A DNA stretch of 64,000 nucleotides, from NCBI RefSeq assembly GCF_046250185.1, contig NZ_CP176469.1. One strand, given 5' to 3'. How positions within the stretch are numbered: position 1 is the first letter of the stretch; each line of letters opens with the position of its first letter. The DNA comes from Litorimonas sp046250185. Its GTDB lineage: Bacteria > Pseudomonadota > Alphaproteobacteria > Caulobacterales > Maricaulaceae. The notes under the pieces were generated by a model. That model did not search any database. It saw only the letters and a program-made list of their open reading frames with translations, and was not told the origin of the DNA. The position numbers and the translations under genes were made by a program. Shown here in pieces: positions 42,936 to 52,003 of the stretch.

Positions 42936-45134
42936 ATGAATGAATTGACCGTCAAAACAGAAGGCAAATGCCCCGTCCTACACGGCTCGCCCACCCGCTT
43001 TGAAAAGCGCACAAACGCCGATTGGTGGCCCAACCAACTCAACCTGAAAATCCTGTCGCAGAACTCCGCACTCTCCAACCCCCTCGGCGAAGAGTTCAGC
43101 TACAAAAAAGCATTCAAAGGCCTGAACTACAAAGCGCTCAAGAAAGATCTGACAGCCCTGATGACGGATAGCCAAGATTGGTGGCCTGCCGATTACGGTC
43201 ACTACGGTCCGTTCTTCATCCGTATGGCGTGGCACGCAGCTGGCACATACCGCACAGCCGATGGACGCGGTGGGTCATCTGCAGGCTCGCAACGCTTTGC
43301 TCCGCTCAACTCTTGGCCAGATAACGCCAACCTCGACAAAGCCCGCCGCCTACTCTGGCCGATCAAGCAGAAATATGGCGATGCTATTTCGTGGGCAGAC
43401 TTGTTCATCCTGACAGGGAATGTCGCGATTGAATCCATGGGCGGTCCCGTCTTTGGCTTTGGCGGCGGACGTGAAGACGTTTGGGAACCTGAGGAAGATG
43501 TCTATTGGGGCACAGAAGAAGAATGGCTTGGTGACAACCGTTACTCTGGCGACCGTGTCTTGGACAATCCCCTCGCCGCTGTGCAAATGGGCTTGATCTA
43601 CGTCAATCCTGAAGGCCCGAATGGCCGTCCTGACCCAATGCAGTCGGGCCGCGATATTCGCGAAACATTTGCACGCATGGCGATGAATGACGAAGAGACA
43701 GTGGCCCTGACGGCTGGCGGTCATACATTCGGCAAATGCCACGGCGCTGGTGATGCAGGCCTCGTCGGGGCAGAACCCGAAGGTGGCGACATCACGGAGC
43801 AAGGCCTCGGTTGGACCAGCACGTACAAATCAGGCAAAGGCGTTGACACGATCACGTCAGGCATTGAAGGGCCGTGGACTACGGAACCGGCCACATGGTC
43901 AACAGGTCCGGGAAAAGGCTATTTCGACCTCCTGCTCGACAATGAGTATGAGCTGACAAAAAGCCCAGCTGGCGCACATCAATGGACACCCGTCAATCCA
44001 AACCCATCCAACATGGCGCCAGACGCGCATGATCCATCAAAAATGGTACCGACCATTATGACGACAGCGGACATGGCAATGAAGGTCGACCCTGCCTACC
44101 GCAAAATCTCTGAGCGCTTCCGCAAGAAGCCCAAAGAGTTTGAGGATGCTTTTGCGCGCGCATGGTTCAAATTGTGCCACCGCGATATGGGACCAAAAGT
44201 TCGCTACCTCGGCCCTGAAGTGCCTAAGGAAGATTTGATCTGGCAAGACCCCATTCCTGCTGCACCGAAGAAGAAGATCAGCAAGTCGCAGATCAAAGCT
44301 TTGAAAGCTGAAATTCTCGACTCTGGTCTGTCAGTGCCAGAACTCGTTTCGGCCGCTTGGGCGTCAGCCTCCAGCTTCCGCGGATCGGATAAGCGCGGCG
44401 GGGCCAATGGCGCCCGTGTCGCTCTCGCCCCGCAAAAAAGCTGGGAGGTCAATGATCCGAAAAAACTCGGTAAAGTTCTGCGGAAACTCAAAGCAATCAA
44501 GGGCGATTTTGACGGTGACGTCTCCCTCGCCGACCTGATCGTCTTGGGTGGGTGTGCCGCGATCGAAAAAGCGGCGAAAGACGCGGGCCACAAAGTAACG
44601 GTTCCCTTCACGCCAGGCCGTACAGATGCAACAGCGAAAATGACCGATGCCGAGTCGTTTGAGCCGATGGAACCGAAAGCCGATGGCTTCCGCAACTATC
44701 TGTCCAAGCAGTTCAAAGTGCCAACGGAAGATTTGCTTATCGACCGCGCGCAGCTACTTACACTGACTGCGCCTGAAATGACGGTTCTTGTGGGTGGCTT
44801 ACGTGTTTTAGGGGCCAATCAAGGTGGCTCAAAGCATGGTGTTTTGACCAAAACACCTGGCAAGCTCACCAATGATTTCTTCGTCAACTTGCTCGATATG
44901 AACACGAAATGGGAAGCGGCTGACGAACATCAGCAGCAGTTCGTGGGCAAAGACCGCGCGACAGGCAAGACGAAATGGACTGGCACCCGTGTAGACTTGG
45001 TCTTTGGATCAAACTCGCAACTCCGTGCCTTGGCGGAAGTTTATGCGCAAAATGATAAGAAGGAAAAATTCGTCAAAGACTTCGTTGCCGCTTGGGATAA
45101 AGTCATGATGCTCGATCGGTTTGAGCTGGCCTAA
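42936..45134 (+). CDS. katG: Catalase-peroxidase
   Basis: 732-residue bifunctional haem enzyme that removes hydrogen peroxide. The distal pocket is FFIRMAWHAAGTYR (Arg, Trp, His), the Tyr of the Trp-Tyr-Met cross-link lies in MGLIYVNPEGPNG, and the proximal histidine in ALTAGGHTFGKCHGAGD. The C-terminal half repeats the fold without haem (SGLSVPELVSAAWASASSFRGSDKRGG), ending in DKVMMLDRFEL. GAGAG precedes the ATG. No signal peptide, so cytoplasmic. The OxyR-like site upstream suggests peroxide control. A terminator follows. Confidence 0.97.
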   Translation: MNELTVKTEGKCPVLHGSPTRFEKRTNADWWPNQLNLKILSQNSALSNPLGEEFSYKKAFKGLNYKALKKDLTALMTDSQDWWPADYGHYGPFFIRMAWHAAGTYRTADGRGGSSAGSQRFAPLNSWPDNANLDKARRLLWPIKQKYGDAISWADLFILTGNVAIESMGGPVFGFGGGREDVWEPEEDVYWGTEEEWLGDNRYSGDRVLDNPLAAVQMGLIYVNPEGPNGRPDPMQSGRDIRETFARMAMNDEETVALTAGGHTFGKCHGAGDAGLVGAEPEGGDITEQGLGWTSTYKSGKGVDTITSGIEGPWTTEPATWSTGPGKGYFDLLLDNEYELTKSPAGAHQWTPVNPNPSNMAPDAHDPSKMVPTIMTTADMAMKVDPAYRKISERFRKKPKEFEDAFARAWFKLCHRDMGPKVRYLGPEVPKEDLIWQDPIPAAPKKKISKSQIKALKAEILDSGLSVPELVSAAWASASSFRGSDKRGGANGARVALAPQKSWEVNDPKKLGKVLRKLKAIKGDFDGDVSLADLIVLGGCAAIEKAAKDAGHKVTVPFTPGRTDATAKMTDAESFEPMEPKADGFRNYLSKQFKVPTEDLLIDRAQLLTLTAPEMTVLVGGLRVLGANQGGSKHGVLTKTPGKLTNDFFVNLLDMNTKWEAADEHQQQFVGKDRATGKTKWTGTRVDLVFGSNSQLRALAEVYAQNDKKEKFVKDFVAAWDKVMMLDRFELA

Positions 45135-45172
45135 GACCCTCGCTCCCCCCTTTGGTGGGGGCCGCCAGTCAG

Positions 45173-45204
45173 AACGGCGTCTCGTAAGTCGAGGCGCCGT
45201 TTTT
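45173..45204 (+). terminator. Intrinsic terminator after katG
   Basis: 12-bp stem with one G-T pair (45173-45184 with 45190-45201), 5-nt loop TAAGT, then a T-run to 45204. The minus-strand acylase gene ends 9 bp beyond. Confidence 0.8.
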
Positions 45205-45212
45205 GATGCTGA

Positions 45213-47375
45213 CTATTGACCGGGGCGGTAATCGCGCACAGCGACGGCCAAAACTTCGTCCAAGGTGACAGGCATTGGCTTATACTCGCCGCGCGCAAAC
45301 ATCTCGACTTGGTCCGCATAATGCGGAGACGACTCATTCAGCGTTGCTGCGCCGTATTGATGGATCGTATCAAGGCGCAATTCGCCGTCTGGGTTCCAAT
45401 CCGCGATGAAGATATGCGTATCGCCTGCAAATGCGTTCATCACTCCCGTCTTGGCCACACCGTCGCGGTCGGCATAGATCGCACGCAACACATCTGGCGC
45501 GCCGTTGATCGACACATCAATATCGCCTCGCTGAATACGGTTGACCTCCCCCCATTCGGGGTCAAGGCGATCAAAGCGAGTCTGCAGATCTTTTGCGGTC
45601 TGCAAGAGTGCGTCCATCGGTGGCTGCAAAGTCTCGTCATATTGATAGCCAAGCGCGCGCGTACCAGAAATCACCGCCAGCGCCGCCCCGCGACTGTCAC
45701 GCTCCGTGCTGCCGTCCCAATTTCGTAGGATTTCCTGCGCCTGTTGAATGAGAGGGTCATCAGATTGCGTGCTGACCAATTCGACCACGAATTTCATCAG
45801 CGTCGAGTCAGGCGCATAGGTCGCGTCTGCGCGGTACGCCAGTAACTCTTCGCGAGAAATAGCTTCGTCCTTGGAAAGCTGCGCAATCGACCGCTTGGCG
45901 CGATTGGTCATGCGGGTCTCAATGCCGAAAGTCTTGGAGAAATTTTCGCGGGATAAATCGCATCCGGGGTCCGTGACTTGAAAAGGTGTGGCATTGGCGG
46001 AGAACACCCAACCGCAGTCTGGATTCCAAATTTGCGGAAGGTCTCGCGGATCAGCATATTCGTTCCATGTCAGTTCTGATCGATCCCCTGGCAGAACACC
46101 GGTCCAATCTGGGCCCTCAATGCGCTTGGGCATTTTCGCATTGTAGACATGCGCAATATTGCCGTCTTTATCGGCGTAGACGATATTGAAAGACAGCACG
46201 CCATTCTTCGCCAAAGTCGCTTTCCACTCCGCCATATTGGTCGCCTTACCCATTTCGTACCACTGCTCCAAAGCGCCAACCTCTTGCAATCCTGCAAAAC
46301 GAATGGCGTAATGACCCGTGGGAGTCGACAGCACAGGCCCGTGGTCTGACCACAAGACATCACGTGTGACAGGGAGCGAAAAGCCGCGCCAAAGTTTCAC
46401 GCGAAACTTGGATTTAGACCGCATAAAGTCTCGCCACTCACCGTCCATTTTGTAGCGCTGTGGGTCGTCTTGATCATCCACGTCCAAGGCATAAATATCG
46501 AGCAGATCAGGCATATTGACTGTATGTGTCCACGCCAGATCAGGCGTCACGCCTTGGCTGATAATCGGCACGCCGGGGAATGTCCCGCCCGTAATATTCA
46601 TGCCCTCATCCGAGATCATATGCGCCTCATACCACGCATATGGCCCTGTCATCGGTTGATGCGAATTGCCAACCAGCCGTGTGTGACCGTCAGTGCTGCG
46701 AGCGGGCGCAACGGCAAATGCGTTGGACCCGCGCACAGTCGCCGCTTGCGTTAGGCTTGGCAGGTTGAGGGTTATTTCGCGCCACGGGCTGACATTGGGT
46801 TTATTCTCTGCGGTGAATAAATCTTCGAGCCGCAGGTCTAGGCGGTAGAAAAACGGAGTCGCCCAAGTGAAACCCGCCACAACATCATATGCTGTCACGG
46901 GTAGCACACCTGGTAAGACGCGGTCAGGATTTTCGACGCCCCAAAGGTTGATCGCATCCGCATAGGCTTTGGCAACTGATTGAGTCTGCGGCGACAGGGT
47001 CGAGAATTTGCTCTCAACAGCCTCGGTCACTTTGAACAAATCAAACAGATAATCAGGCGGCGCGACCTCTTGGCCAAAATACTCAGAACTACGGCCACGG
47101 GCGGCGATCAAAGTCGTCTGGATCGTCTCCCAATCATCTTCAGCATGAGCGTAGCCAAAGCCAAAGGACGCGTCTGCATCAGCCTTGCCGTGAATATGGG
47201 GCACGCCGTAATTATCGCGCAGAATACGAGCGTCATAGGTTTTAGCTGTCGCGAGAATGGCAGCTTTATCGATCTTGGGCGGGGCGGGTGTGCGCAAAAC
47301 AATCGCGGCGATAATTGCGCCCAGCACGATGAGGCACAGCAATCCCAATCCAACCCATTTGACGACGCGCATCAT
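45213..47375 (-). CDS. Penicillin-amidase-family N-terminal nucleophile acylase (AHL/aculeacin acylase-like)
   Basis: 720 residues from the ATG at 47375 (GGGAG 6 nt upstream). One N-terminal membrane helix (WVGLGLLCLIVLGAIIAAIVL) acts as anchor or uncleaved signal. The alpha-chain part has ILRDNYGVPHIHGKADADASFGFGYAHAEDDWETIQ. The autocatalytic nucleophile is Ser217 in TVRGSNAFAVAP, which becomes the N-terminus of the beta chain. HTVNMPDLLDIYAL and NIVYADKDGNIAHVYNAKMPKR follow. Such periplasmic enzymes cleave amide-linked acyl groups, including acyl-homoserine lactones and lipopeptides. No quorum-sensing genes are near, so substrate is open. Confidence 0.88.
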   Translation of the reverse strand: MMRVVKWVGLGLLCLIVLGAIIAAIVLRTPAPPKIDKAAILATAKTYDARILRDNYGVPHIHGKADADASFGFGYAHAEDDWETIQTTLIAARGRSSEYFGQEVAPPDYLFDLFKVTEAVESKFSTLSPQTQSVAKAYADAINLWGVENPDRVLPGVLPVTAYDVVAGFTWATPFFYRLDLRLEDLFTAENKPNVSPWREITLNLPSLTQAATVRGSNAFAVAPARSTDGHTRLVGNSHQPMTGPYAWYEAHMISDEGMNITGGTFPGVPIISQGVTPDLAWTHTVNMPDLLDIYALDVDDQDDPQRYKMDGEWRDFMRSKSKFRVKLWRGFSLPVTRDVLWSDHGPVLSTPTGHYAIRFAGLQEVGALEQWYEMGKATNMAEWKATLAKNGVLSFNIVYADKDGNIAHVYNAKMPKRIEGPDWTGVLPGDRSELTWNEYADPRDLPQIWNPDCGWVFSANATPFQVTDPGCDLSRENFSKTFGIETRMTNRAKRSIAQLSKDEAISREELLAYRADATYAPDSTLMKFVVELVSTQSDDPLIQQAQEILRNWDGSTERDSRGAALAVISGTRALGYQYDETLQPPMDALLQTAKDLQTRFDRLDPEWGEVNRIQRGDIDVSINGAPDVLRAIYADRDGVAKTGVMNAFAGDTHIFIADWNPDGELRLDTIHQYGAATLNESSPHYADQVEMFARGEYKPMPVTLDEVLAVAVRDYRPGQ

Positions 47376-47485
47376 CTTACTCTCCCAATCTTTCCTGCAC
47401 CCTGCGGCTCGCGTGAAAAAAATCAAGCAGCATTTGTGAATAGCCCGCCCTTGTCTTATAAAGCTGTCTTACGATGGAGGCCAAT

Positions 47486-48196
47486 ATGAGCAGCACACAG
47501 TTACAAGCGCAGGAATTACTGGAACAAATCTTGGCGCAAGGGCGCGCGCTACTCGCAGACGGCAAAAGCCAAATCCCTGAATTGACCACTAAAGGCAAGG
47601 CGTTAGCGAAGCAGGGCGAAGACGTGTTGATCGACAAACTCGGCATGGACGACACAGAGGCAATCCGCGCAAAAATTCGAAAGCAAGCCAAATATGCAGG
47701 TGCAGCGGGCGCGATTGCGCTATTGCTGCAGTCACGCTCGGCGCGAAAACTGGCGACATTGGGGGGCTTAGGCGCGCTTGGCATGGTCGCCTATCGGGCA
47801 CATCAGCGTGGCGCGATGCCCAAAGATTTCAACGATGCGATCGGCCTCCTCAAAGGGGATGCAGGAAATGCGCGTGCGGAAGTTTTGCTCAAGGCGATGG
47901 TGGCCGCTGCCAAAGCAGACGGGCGGATTGATGCTGAGGAGCAAGCCCTGATCGACGCGCATGAGGGGGCGAGCAATAGCGACCTTCAAGCGATCTTGGA
48001 CACGCCCGCTAGCGCCAAAGTCATCGCATCTATGGCCAAGTCAGACCAGATGGCGGCCGAGATTTACGCCGTCTCTTGCCGTGTTGCCAATGGCCTGAAC
48101 CCCAAAGAACGTGACTATCTGGATCAACTCGCCATGGCGATGCGCCTTGACCCCGAAGCGGCGGCGCAAATTGAAACAGAGATGCGGACGGGCTAA
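47486..48196 (+). CDS. TerB-like / DUF533 protein
   Basis: 236 residues from the ATG at 47486 behind GGAGG. It has a helical N-terminal half (LQAQELLEQILAQGRALLADG), a Gly/Ala-rich hydrophobic central segment (YAGAAGAIALLLQSRSARKLATLGGLGALG) and a C-terminal TerB-like domain (LLKAMVAAAKADGRIDAEEQALID ... LNPKERDYLDQLAMAMRL) with the DGxI-DxxE metal-type loop. This matches the YebE/DUF533 family of unknown function. It shares the A of its TAA with the next ATG, forming an operon with the Kazal lipoprotein and the VWA gene. Confidence 0.8.
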   Translation: MSSTQLQAQELLEQILAQGRALLADGKSQIPELTTKGKALAKQGEDVLIDKLGMDDTEAIRAKIRKQAKYAGAAGAIALLLQSRSARKLATLGGLGALGMVAYRAHQRGAMPKDFNDAIGLLKGDAGNARAEVLLKAMVAAAKADGRIDAEEQALIDAHEGASNSDLQAILDTPASAKVIASMAKSDQMAAEIYAVSCRVANGLNPKERDYLDQLAMAMRLDPEAAAQIETEMRTG

Positions 48197-48591
48197 TGCG
48201 CGGGCTTTTTATCGCATTCACGAGCTTGCTTTTATTGGCTTGCGCTCCCACCGCAGTAACGCCTGCTTCGCCTGACAAAGCACCTGGATCACAAAACCAA
48301 CCTCACCTCCCCCCGCCCGGCTTTCCTAATAGCGCACCCGTCGCGAGTGAGCGGTCGTGTGGTGGCATGGTCGTTGGCGGTGGACAAAGTTGTAACACGG
48401 GCGAATTTTGCTATCGCACGGTTGAGAAGATGTGCGGTGCGGCGGATGCCCCAGGTATTTGCAAACCAATCCCAGAGGCTTGCACAATGGATTACAATCC
48501 CGTCTGTGGCTGCGACGGACAGACCTACGCCAATGAATGTGTCGCCAATTCCAACGGTGTCAGCGCTGCGTCTTTGGGCGAGTGCGAATAG
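48196..48591 (+). CDS. Kazal-domain lipoprotein (putative serine protease inhibitor)
   Basis: 131 residues. A lipobox LLAC at about residue 16 follows the signal helix. A Pro/Ser-rich linker leads to two cysteine clusters: SCGGMVVGGGQSCNTGEFCYRTVEKMCGAAD, then a Kazal domain CTMDYNPVCGCDGQTYANECVANSNG...GEC with the CGCDGxTYxNEC signature. Kazal modules block serine proteases. A membrane-anchored version could protect the cell surface from secreted or predatory proteases. It starts on the last base of the TerB-like stop, and the VWA gene begins directly after its own stop. Confidence 0.85.
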   Translation: MRGLFIAFTSLLLLACAPTAVTPASPDKAPGSQNQPHLPPPGFPNSAPVASERSCGGMVVGGGQSCNTGEFCYRTVEKMCGAADAPGICKPIPEACTMDYNPVCGCDGQTYANECVANSNGVSAASLGECE

Positions 48592-49779
48592 ATGTTCCAC
48601 ACTTTTTTCTCAGAACTCCGCCGCGCGAAAATTCCTGTCTCCATCCGCGAATATCTGACACTGCTGGAAGGCGTTGATAAAGGCGTGGCGAATGAAAGCT
48701 TGGACGGGTTTTACTTCCTTGCCCGCACGGCTCTCGTCAAAGACGAACGTGACTTGGACAAATTTGACCAAGTCTTCGGCCACAGCTTTCGCGGCATTGA
48801 TTATCTCGGCGATATTTTCGGCCATGACGCTAGCGAGATACCATCTGACTGGCTGCGCGCGATGGCGGAGAAATATCTGACGCCCGAGGAAATGGCCGAA
48901 ATCGAAGGACTAGGCGATCTGGACAAGATCATGGAGGCGCTGAAAGAACGGTTGGAAAATCAAGATAAACGTCATGAAGGCGGCAATAAAAACATTGGCA
49001 CTGCGGGCACATCGCCCTTTGGTGCAAATGGCTACAACCCCGAAGGCGTGCGCATTGGTCAAGATAAAGGTCGCCACGGTAAGGCCGTTAAAGTCTGGGA
49101 CAAGCGGCAATTTAAGAACCTTGATGGTGACCGCGAAATCGGCACGCGCAATATTAAAGTTGCCCTCCGCCGTCTCCGTAAATTTGCGCGCGAGGGCGCA
49201 GCCGAAGAGCTAGATTTGGCAGGCACAATCGCGGGCACGGCCAAGCAAGGTTGGCTCGACATTAAGATGCGACCAGAGCGGCGCAACGCGGTTAAAGTTT
49301 TGGCCTTCTTCGATATTGGCGGTTCGATGGACGGACATATCAAGCAGGTCGAAGAGCTGTTTTCTGCGGCGCGTAGCGAGTTCAAGCGGCTTGAATATTT
49401 CTACTTCCACAACTGCCTGTATGAGCAAGTCTGGCAGGATAATATCCGCCGCATGAGTGAGGTCACGCCGACTTGGGATGTGTTCCACAAATTCGGCTCA
49501 GACCACCGCGTTGTCATGGTCGGAGACGCCGCGATGAGCCCATATGAAGTGTCCATGCGTGGCGGCTCTGTTGAACATTGGAATGAAGAAGCGGGCGCGA
49601 TCTGGCTGCAACGCCTCGTCGAGATTTACCCGCATCTCGTTTGGATCAACCCGACCGAGGAAAAATACTGGTCCTACTCGCAAAGTACGTTGATGATCCA
49701 AGAGATCATTGGCAAAGATCGCATGTTCCCGATGACGCTATCTGGTCTGGAAAACGCGATGAAGGAACTCGCGCGCTAA
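48592..49779 (+). CDS. CoxE-type von Willebrand A domain protein
   Basis: 395 residues, cytoplasmic. The N-terminal FFSELRRAKIPVSIREYLTLLEGVDKG and ARTALVKDERDLDKFDQVF are typical of the COG3552/CoxE group. The VWA part carries VLAFFDIGGSMDGHIKQVEELFSAARSEFKRLEYFYFHNCLYEQVW with a MIDAS DxGxS variant, then VVMVGDAAMSPYE and a closing YPHLVWINPTEEKYWSY. Family members act with MoxR AAA ATPases as metal-insertase-like or chaperone pairs; no MoxR gene is in this operon. Its ATG follows the Kazal gene's stop with no gap. Confidence 0.88.
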   Translation: MFHTFFSELRRAKIPVSIREYLTLLEGVDKGVANESLDGFYFLARTALVKDERDLDKFDQVFGHSFRGIDYLGDIFGHDASEIPSDWLRAMAEKYLTPEEMAEIEGLGDLDKIMEALKERLENQDKRHEGGNKNIGTAGTSPFGANGYNPEGVRIGQDKGRHGKAVKVWDKRQFKNLDGDREIGTRNIKVALRRLRKFAREGAAEELDLAGTIAGTAKQGWLDIKMRPERRNAVKVLAFFDIGGSMDGHIKQVEELFSAARSEFKRLEYFYFHNCLYEQVWQDNIRRMSEVTPTWDVFHKFGSDHRVVMVGDAAMSPYEVSMRGGSVEHWNEEAGAIWLQRLVEIYPHLVWINPTEEKYWSYSQSTLMIQEIIGKDRMFPMTLSGLENAMKELAR

Positions 49780-49823
49780 TCACGCATTGAATGAATGAAT
49801 ATCAACCACCCAAAGGAAATCTT

Positions 49824-50369
49824 ATGACACGCCTCCTACTCCTCGGCCTTGCAACTGCCGCCCTCGCCGCCTGTGGTAACACTGCCTCTGACGGCCCCGT
49901 CGATCCCGCGAAAGCTGTCTATGCCTGCCCTGCTGACCAAGTCCTAGAGGTGACAGATTACACAGATGTTGGCCCTGATGCATCTCTCGACGCGGCGGCT
50001 TATCTGGCGGAAAACAAAGCGCGCAAGGGCGTGACGACAACGGATAGTGGCTTGCAATATGTGGTGGCGCAGAAAGGTCTCAAAAACGGCGCGTCGCCTG
50101 TTGGCGGCCAAGTCGTGACGGTTCACTATCACGGGTATTTCCCAGACGGGTCTGTCTTCGATAGCTCCTATGAGCGCGGCGAAACCATTGATTTCCCTGC
50201 CAATCGTGTCATTCCTGGTTGGATTGAGAGCCTGCAGGGCATGAAAGTCTGCGAGGCGCGGACGCTCTACATTCCTGGCGATCTCGCATACGGCCCGCGC
50301 GGCACACGCGGTATTCCGCCCAATGCGACGCTGCTGTTTAACGTCCAACTGATTGGTGTTGCCGAATAA
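49824..50369 (+). CDS. FKBP-type peptidyl-prolyl isomerase, lipoprotein
   Basis: 181 residues from the ATG at 49824, with AAAGGAAA upstream. The lipobox is LAAC (about residue 16). After a spacer, the FKBP domain shows GGQVVTVHYHGYFPDGSVFDSSYERGETIDFPANRVIPGWIESLQGMKV, GDLAYGPRGTRGIPPNATLLFNVQLIGV with the usual aromatic and Asp pocket residues. It would speed proline isomerisation in the periplasm during outer-membrane protein folding. It stands after the VWA gene by 44 bp and ends at a strong bidirectional terminator. Confidence 0.93.
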   Translation: MTRLLLLGLATAALAACGNTASDGPVDPAKAVYACPADQVLEVTDYTDVGPDASLDAAAYLAENKARKGVTTTDSGLQYVVAQKGLKNGASPVGGQVVTVHYHGYFPDGSVFDSSYERGETIDFPANRVIPGWIESLQGMKVCEARTLYIPGDLAYGPRGTRGIPPNATLLFNVQLIGVAE

Positions 50370-50374
50370 ATACA

Positions 50375-50406
50375 AAAAAGGCCAGATCGGGTGATCTGGC
50401 CTTTTT
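50375..50406. terminator. Bidirectional intrinsic terminator
   Basis: Perfect 14-bp stem (50375-50388 with 50393-50406), 4-nt loop GGGT, with A5 on one side and T5 on the other. It ends both the FKBP gene and the convergent TadG-like gene. Confidence 0.93.
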
Positions 50407-50426
50407 CATGTGAAGGTCGGATGGCC

Positions 50427-51824
50427 TTAGATCGTCAAACGCAGATCATTCAGGCTCGCCGCGATCTCTTGGAATGCTGCATCTAGATCGGCAGCATTGG
50501 TCGCAGAGAAGAATTTGCTGCTATCCGTCGCGCAACTGCTCACCAAGGTCCGTGTGCTGTTATCGGTGATGTCATAGGCGATCGTATAGACAGTAATTTT
50601 CTCGCCCTTGATATTGTTACACAAGATGCGCGTCGTGTCGTCGGCAGCATTTTTATTGTAGCCATTGTGACGATCATCCGTCTTGGACCGTGTATTCTCA
50701 CCATCCGTCATCAGGACTAGAACACGTTCTGTATCAGTCACGCCGCGCGGCGCACTACTTGCCAAAGGCTGCTCACGGTCCAGCGCACGCCAGCCCCAAA
50801 CAAGGCCTGCTGGCATGTAGGTGTCACCATCCGCGCGTAATTTGCGCACAGTAGATTTCACGTCACGTAGGTTCTTCGTCAGGTCTTGAATCTCTGTCCC
50901 GCATTTCACATTCAGCAAGCCAGGGATTTGACGACCCGCATAGGGCGCATCTGTATCAAGCGGAACATCGCGTGATCCGACACAACCATTCCAGCGTGCG
51001 CGGTAAGTTGGAACAGAACAGCTTTCATATTCTGGGCCATATTCCGTATCGCAAACTTGACGGTCACATTCATAAGCAACACCATCATTTCGGCACGTCT
51101 TGGCGACTGTGCGGCAGTTCGAGCGAGAGACAACGTCGCGGCGCATACGACAGACTTCTTCGCCAGTCGTTGTACTATCGTCAGGTACGTCAAGCCATGG
51201 TTCATAGCGGCGCGACAGACCAACATTGACGTATTGTGAGAACGGGATAACTGACATCCGCAAATTCTCATTGCCTGAGCCTTCTAACGTGTCGACAAGA
51301 TTATTGGCAGCAGCCTTCAGCGCGTTCATCTTCGTCCCGCGCATTGATCCTGTTGTATCTAGCACGAGGGCGATATCGAGCGCTTTATTGGCGTAGGTCG
51401 CCTCTGAAACAACACTGACATCCATGCTATTCTTGCCCCATACACGTGCGAAATAAGCATCAATGTTATTGCGAGCGCTGAGGCGAACTGTATCGCCATC
51501 ACGTTGAATGTCGATCAACTCAATGCGCTCGCCCTTCGCGCCTGGATAAGTAAAGTCGAAATAGGCCTGCGCCGCCGCTGTCAAATCCGCTTGTGATTTG
51601 AGGCTGTCTTTCGCGGCCAGAAGCGCGATCGAGTCTGTCGTCGCTTGCAAACGCTGCTTGGCGAAATAAGCCTGCGACATATCAATGGCGAGCGCGAGGC
51701 CGCCGGCAAATACGACGCCCAAAACGGCTGTCATAATCGCGATATTGCCTGAGGTGTCGCGTTTCAACAGGCGTGTTGTTTGAGCGAACTTACCAAAGGC
51801 CTTATGTTTAACAAATCTTTTCAT
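50427..51824 (-). CDS. Second TadG-like pilus-assembly protein with von Willebrand A domain
   Basis: 465 residues from the ATG at 51824 (GGAGA 7 nt upstream); an in-frame start 37 codons earlier is less likely. The Tad-type anchor is SGNIAIMTAVLGVVFAGGLALAIDMSQAYFAKQRLQATTDSIALLAA. The MIDAS LVLDTTGSMRGTKM is near 155. A six-or-more-cysteine insertion (CRMRRDVVSRSNCR, TCRNDG, CDRQVCDTEYGPEYESC) interrupts the VWA fold as in the paralogue at 35094-36524; PAGLVWGWRAL and LMTDGENTRS follow. A CtrA box lies 115 bp upstream. Likely surface adhesion or Flp-pilus-related; no tad operon nearby. Confidence 0.85.
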   Translation of the reverse strand: MKRFVKHKAFGKFAQTTRLLKRDTSGNIAIMTAVLGVVFAGGLALAIDMSQAYFAKQRLQATTDSIALLAAKDSLKSQADLTAAAQAYFDFTYPGAKGERIELIDIQRDGDTVRLSARNNIDAYFARVWGKNSMDVSVVSEATYANKALDIALVLDTTGSMRGTKMNALKAAANNLVDTLEGSGNENLRMSVIPFSQYVNVGLSRRYEPWLDVPDDSTTTGEEVCRMRRDVVSRSNCRTVAKTCRNDGVAYECDRQVCDTEYGPEYESCSVPTYRARWNGCVGSRDVPLDTDAPYAGRQIPGLLNVKCGTEIQDLTKNLRDVKSTVRKLRADGDTYMPAGLVWGWRALDREQPLASSAPRGVTDTERVLVLMTDGENTRSKTDDRHNGYNKNAADDTTRILCNNIKGEKITVYTIAYDITDNSTRTLVSSCATDSSKFFSATNAADLDAAFQEIAASLNDLRLTI

Positions 51825-51937
51825 GTCTATCTCCACATGCTCACGACGCAATGGCGCCGGATTTGGGAGGAGACTTGCACCCACTCTGCCAAGAGGGGAA
51901 TTTTGTGCCGAAATGAACAATCGGCACAAAAACATGG

Positions 51938-51952
51938 TTAATCAGGTCTTAA
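51938..51952 (-). promoter_or_regulatory. CtrA box upstream of the second TadG-like gene
   Basis: TTAA-N7-TTAA with exact spacing (51938-51941 and 51949-51952). Read on the minus strand it ends TTAAC, matching the CtrA consensus TTAA-N7-TTAAC in the orientation of the TadG-like gene, whose ATG is at 51824. Confidence 0.55.
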
Positions 51953-52003
51953 ATCTTACGAAAAACTCAATGATTACAGTAAATAGGACGTGAACCGAGT
52001 CTT

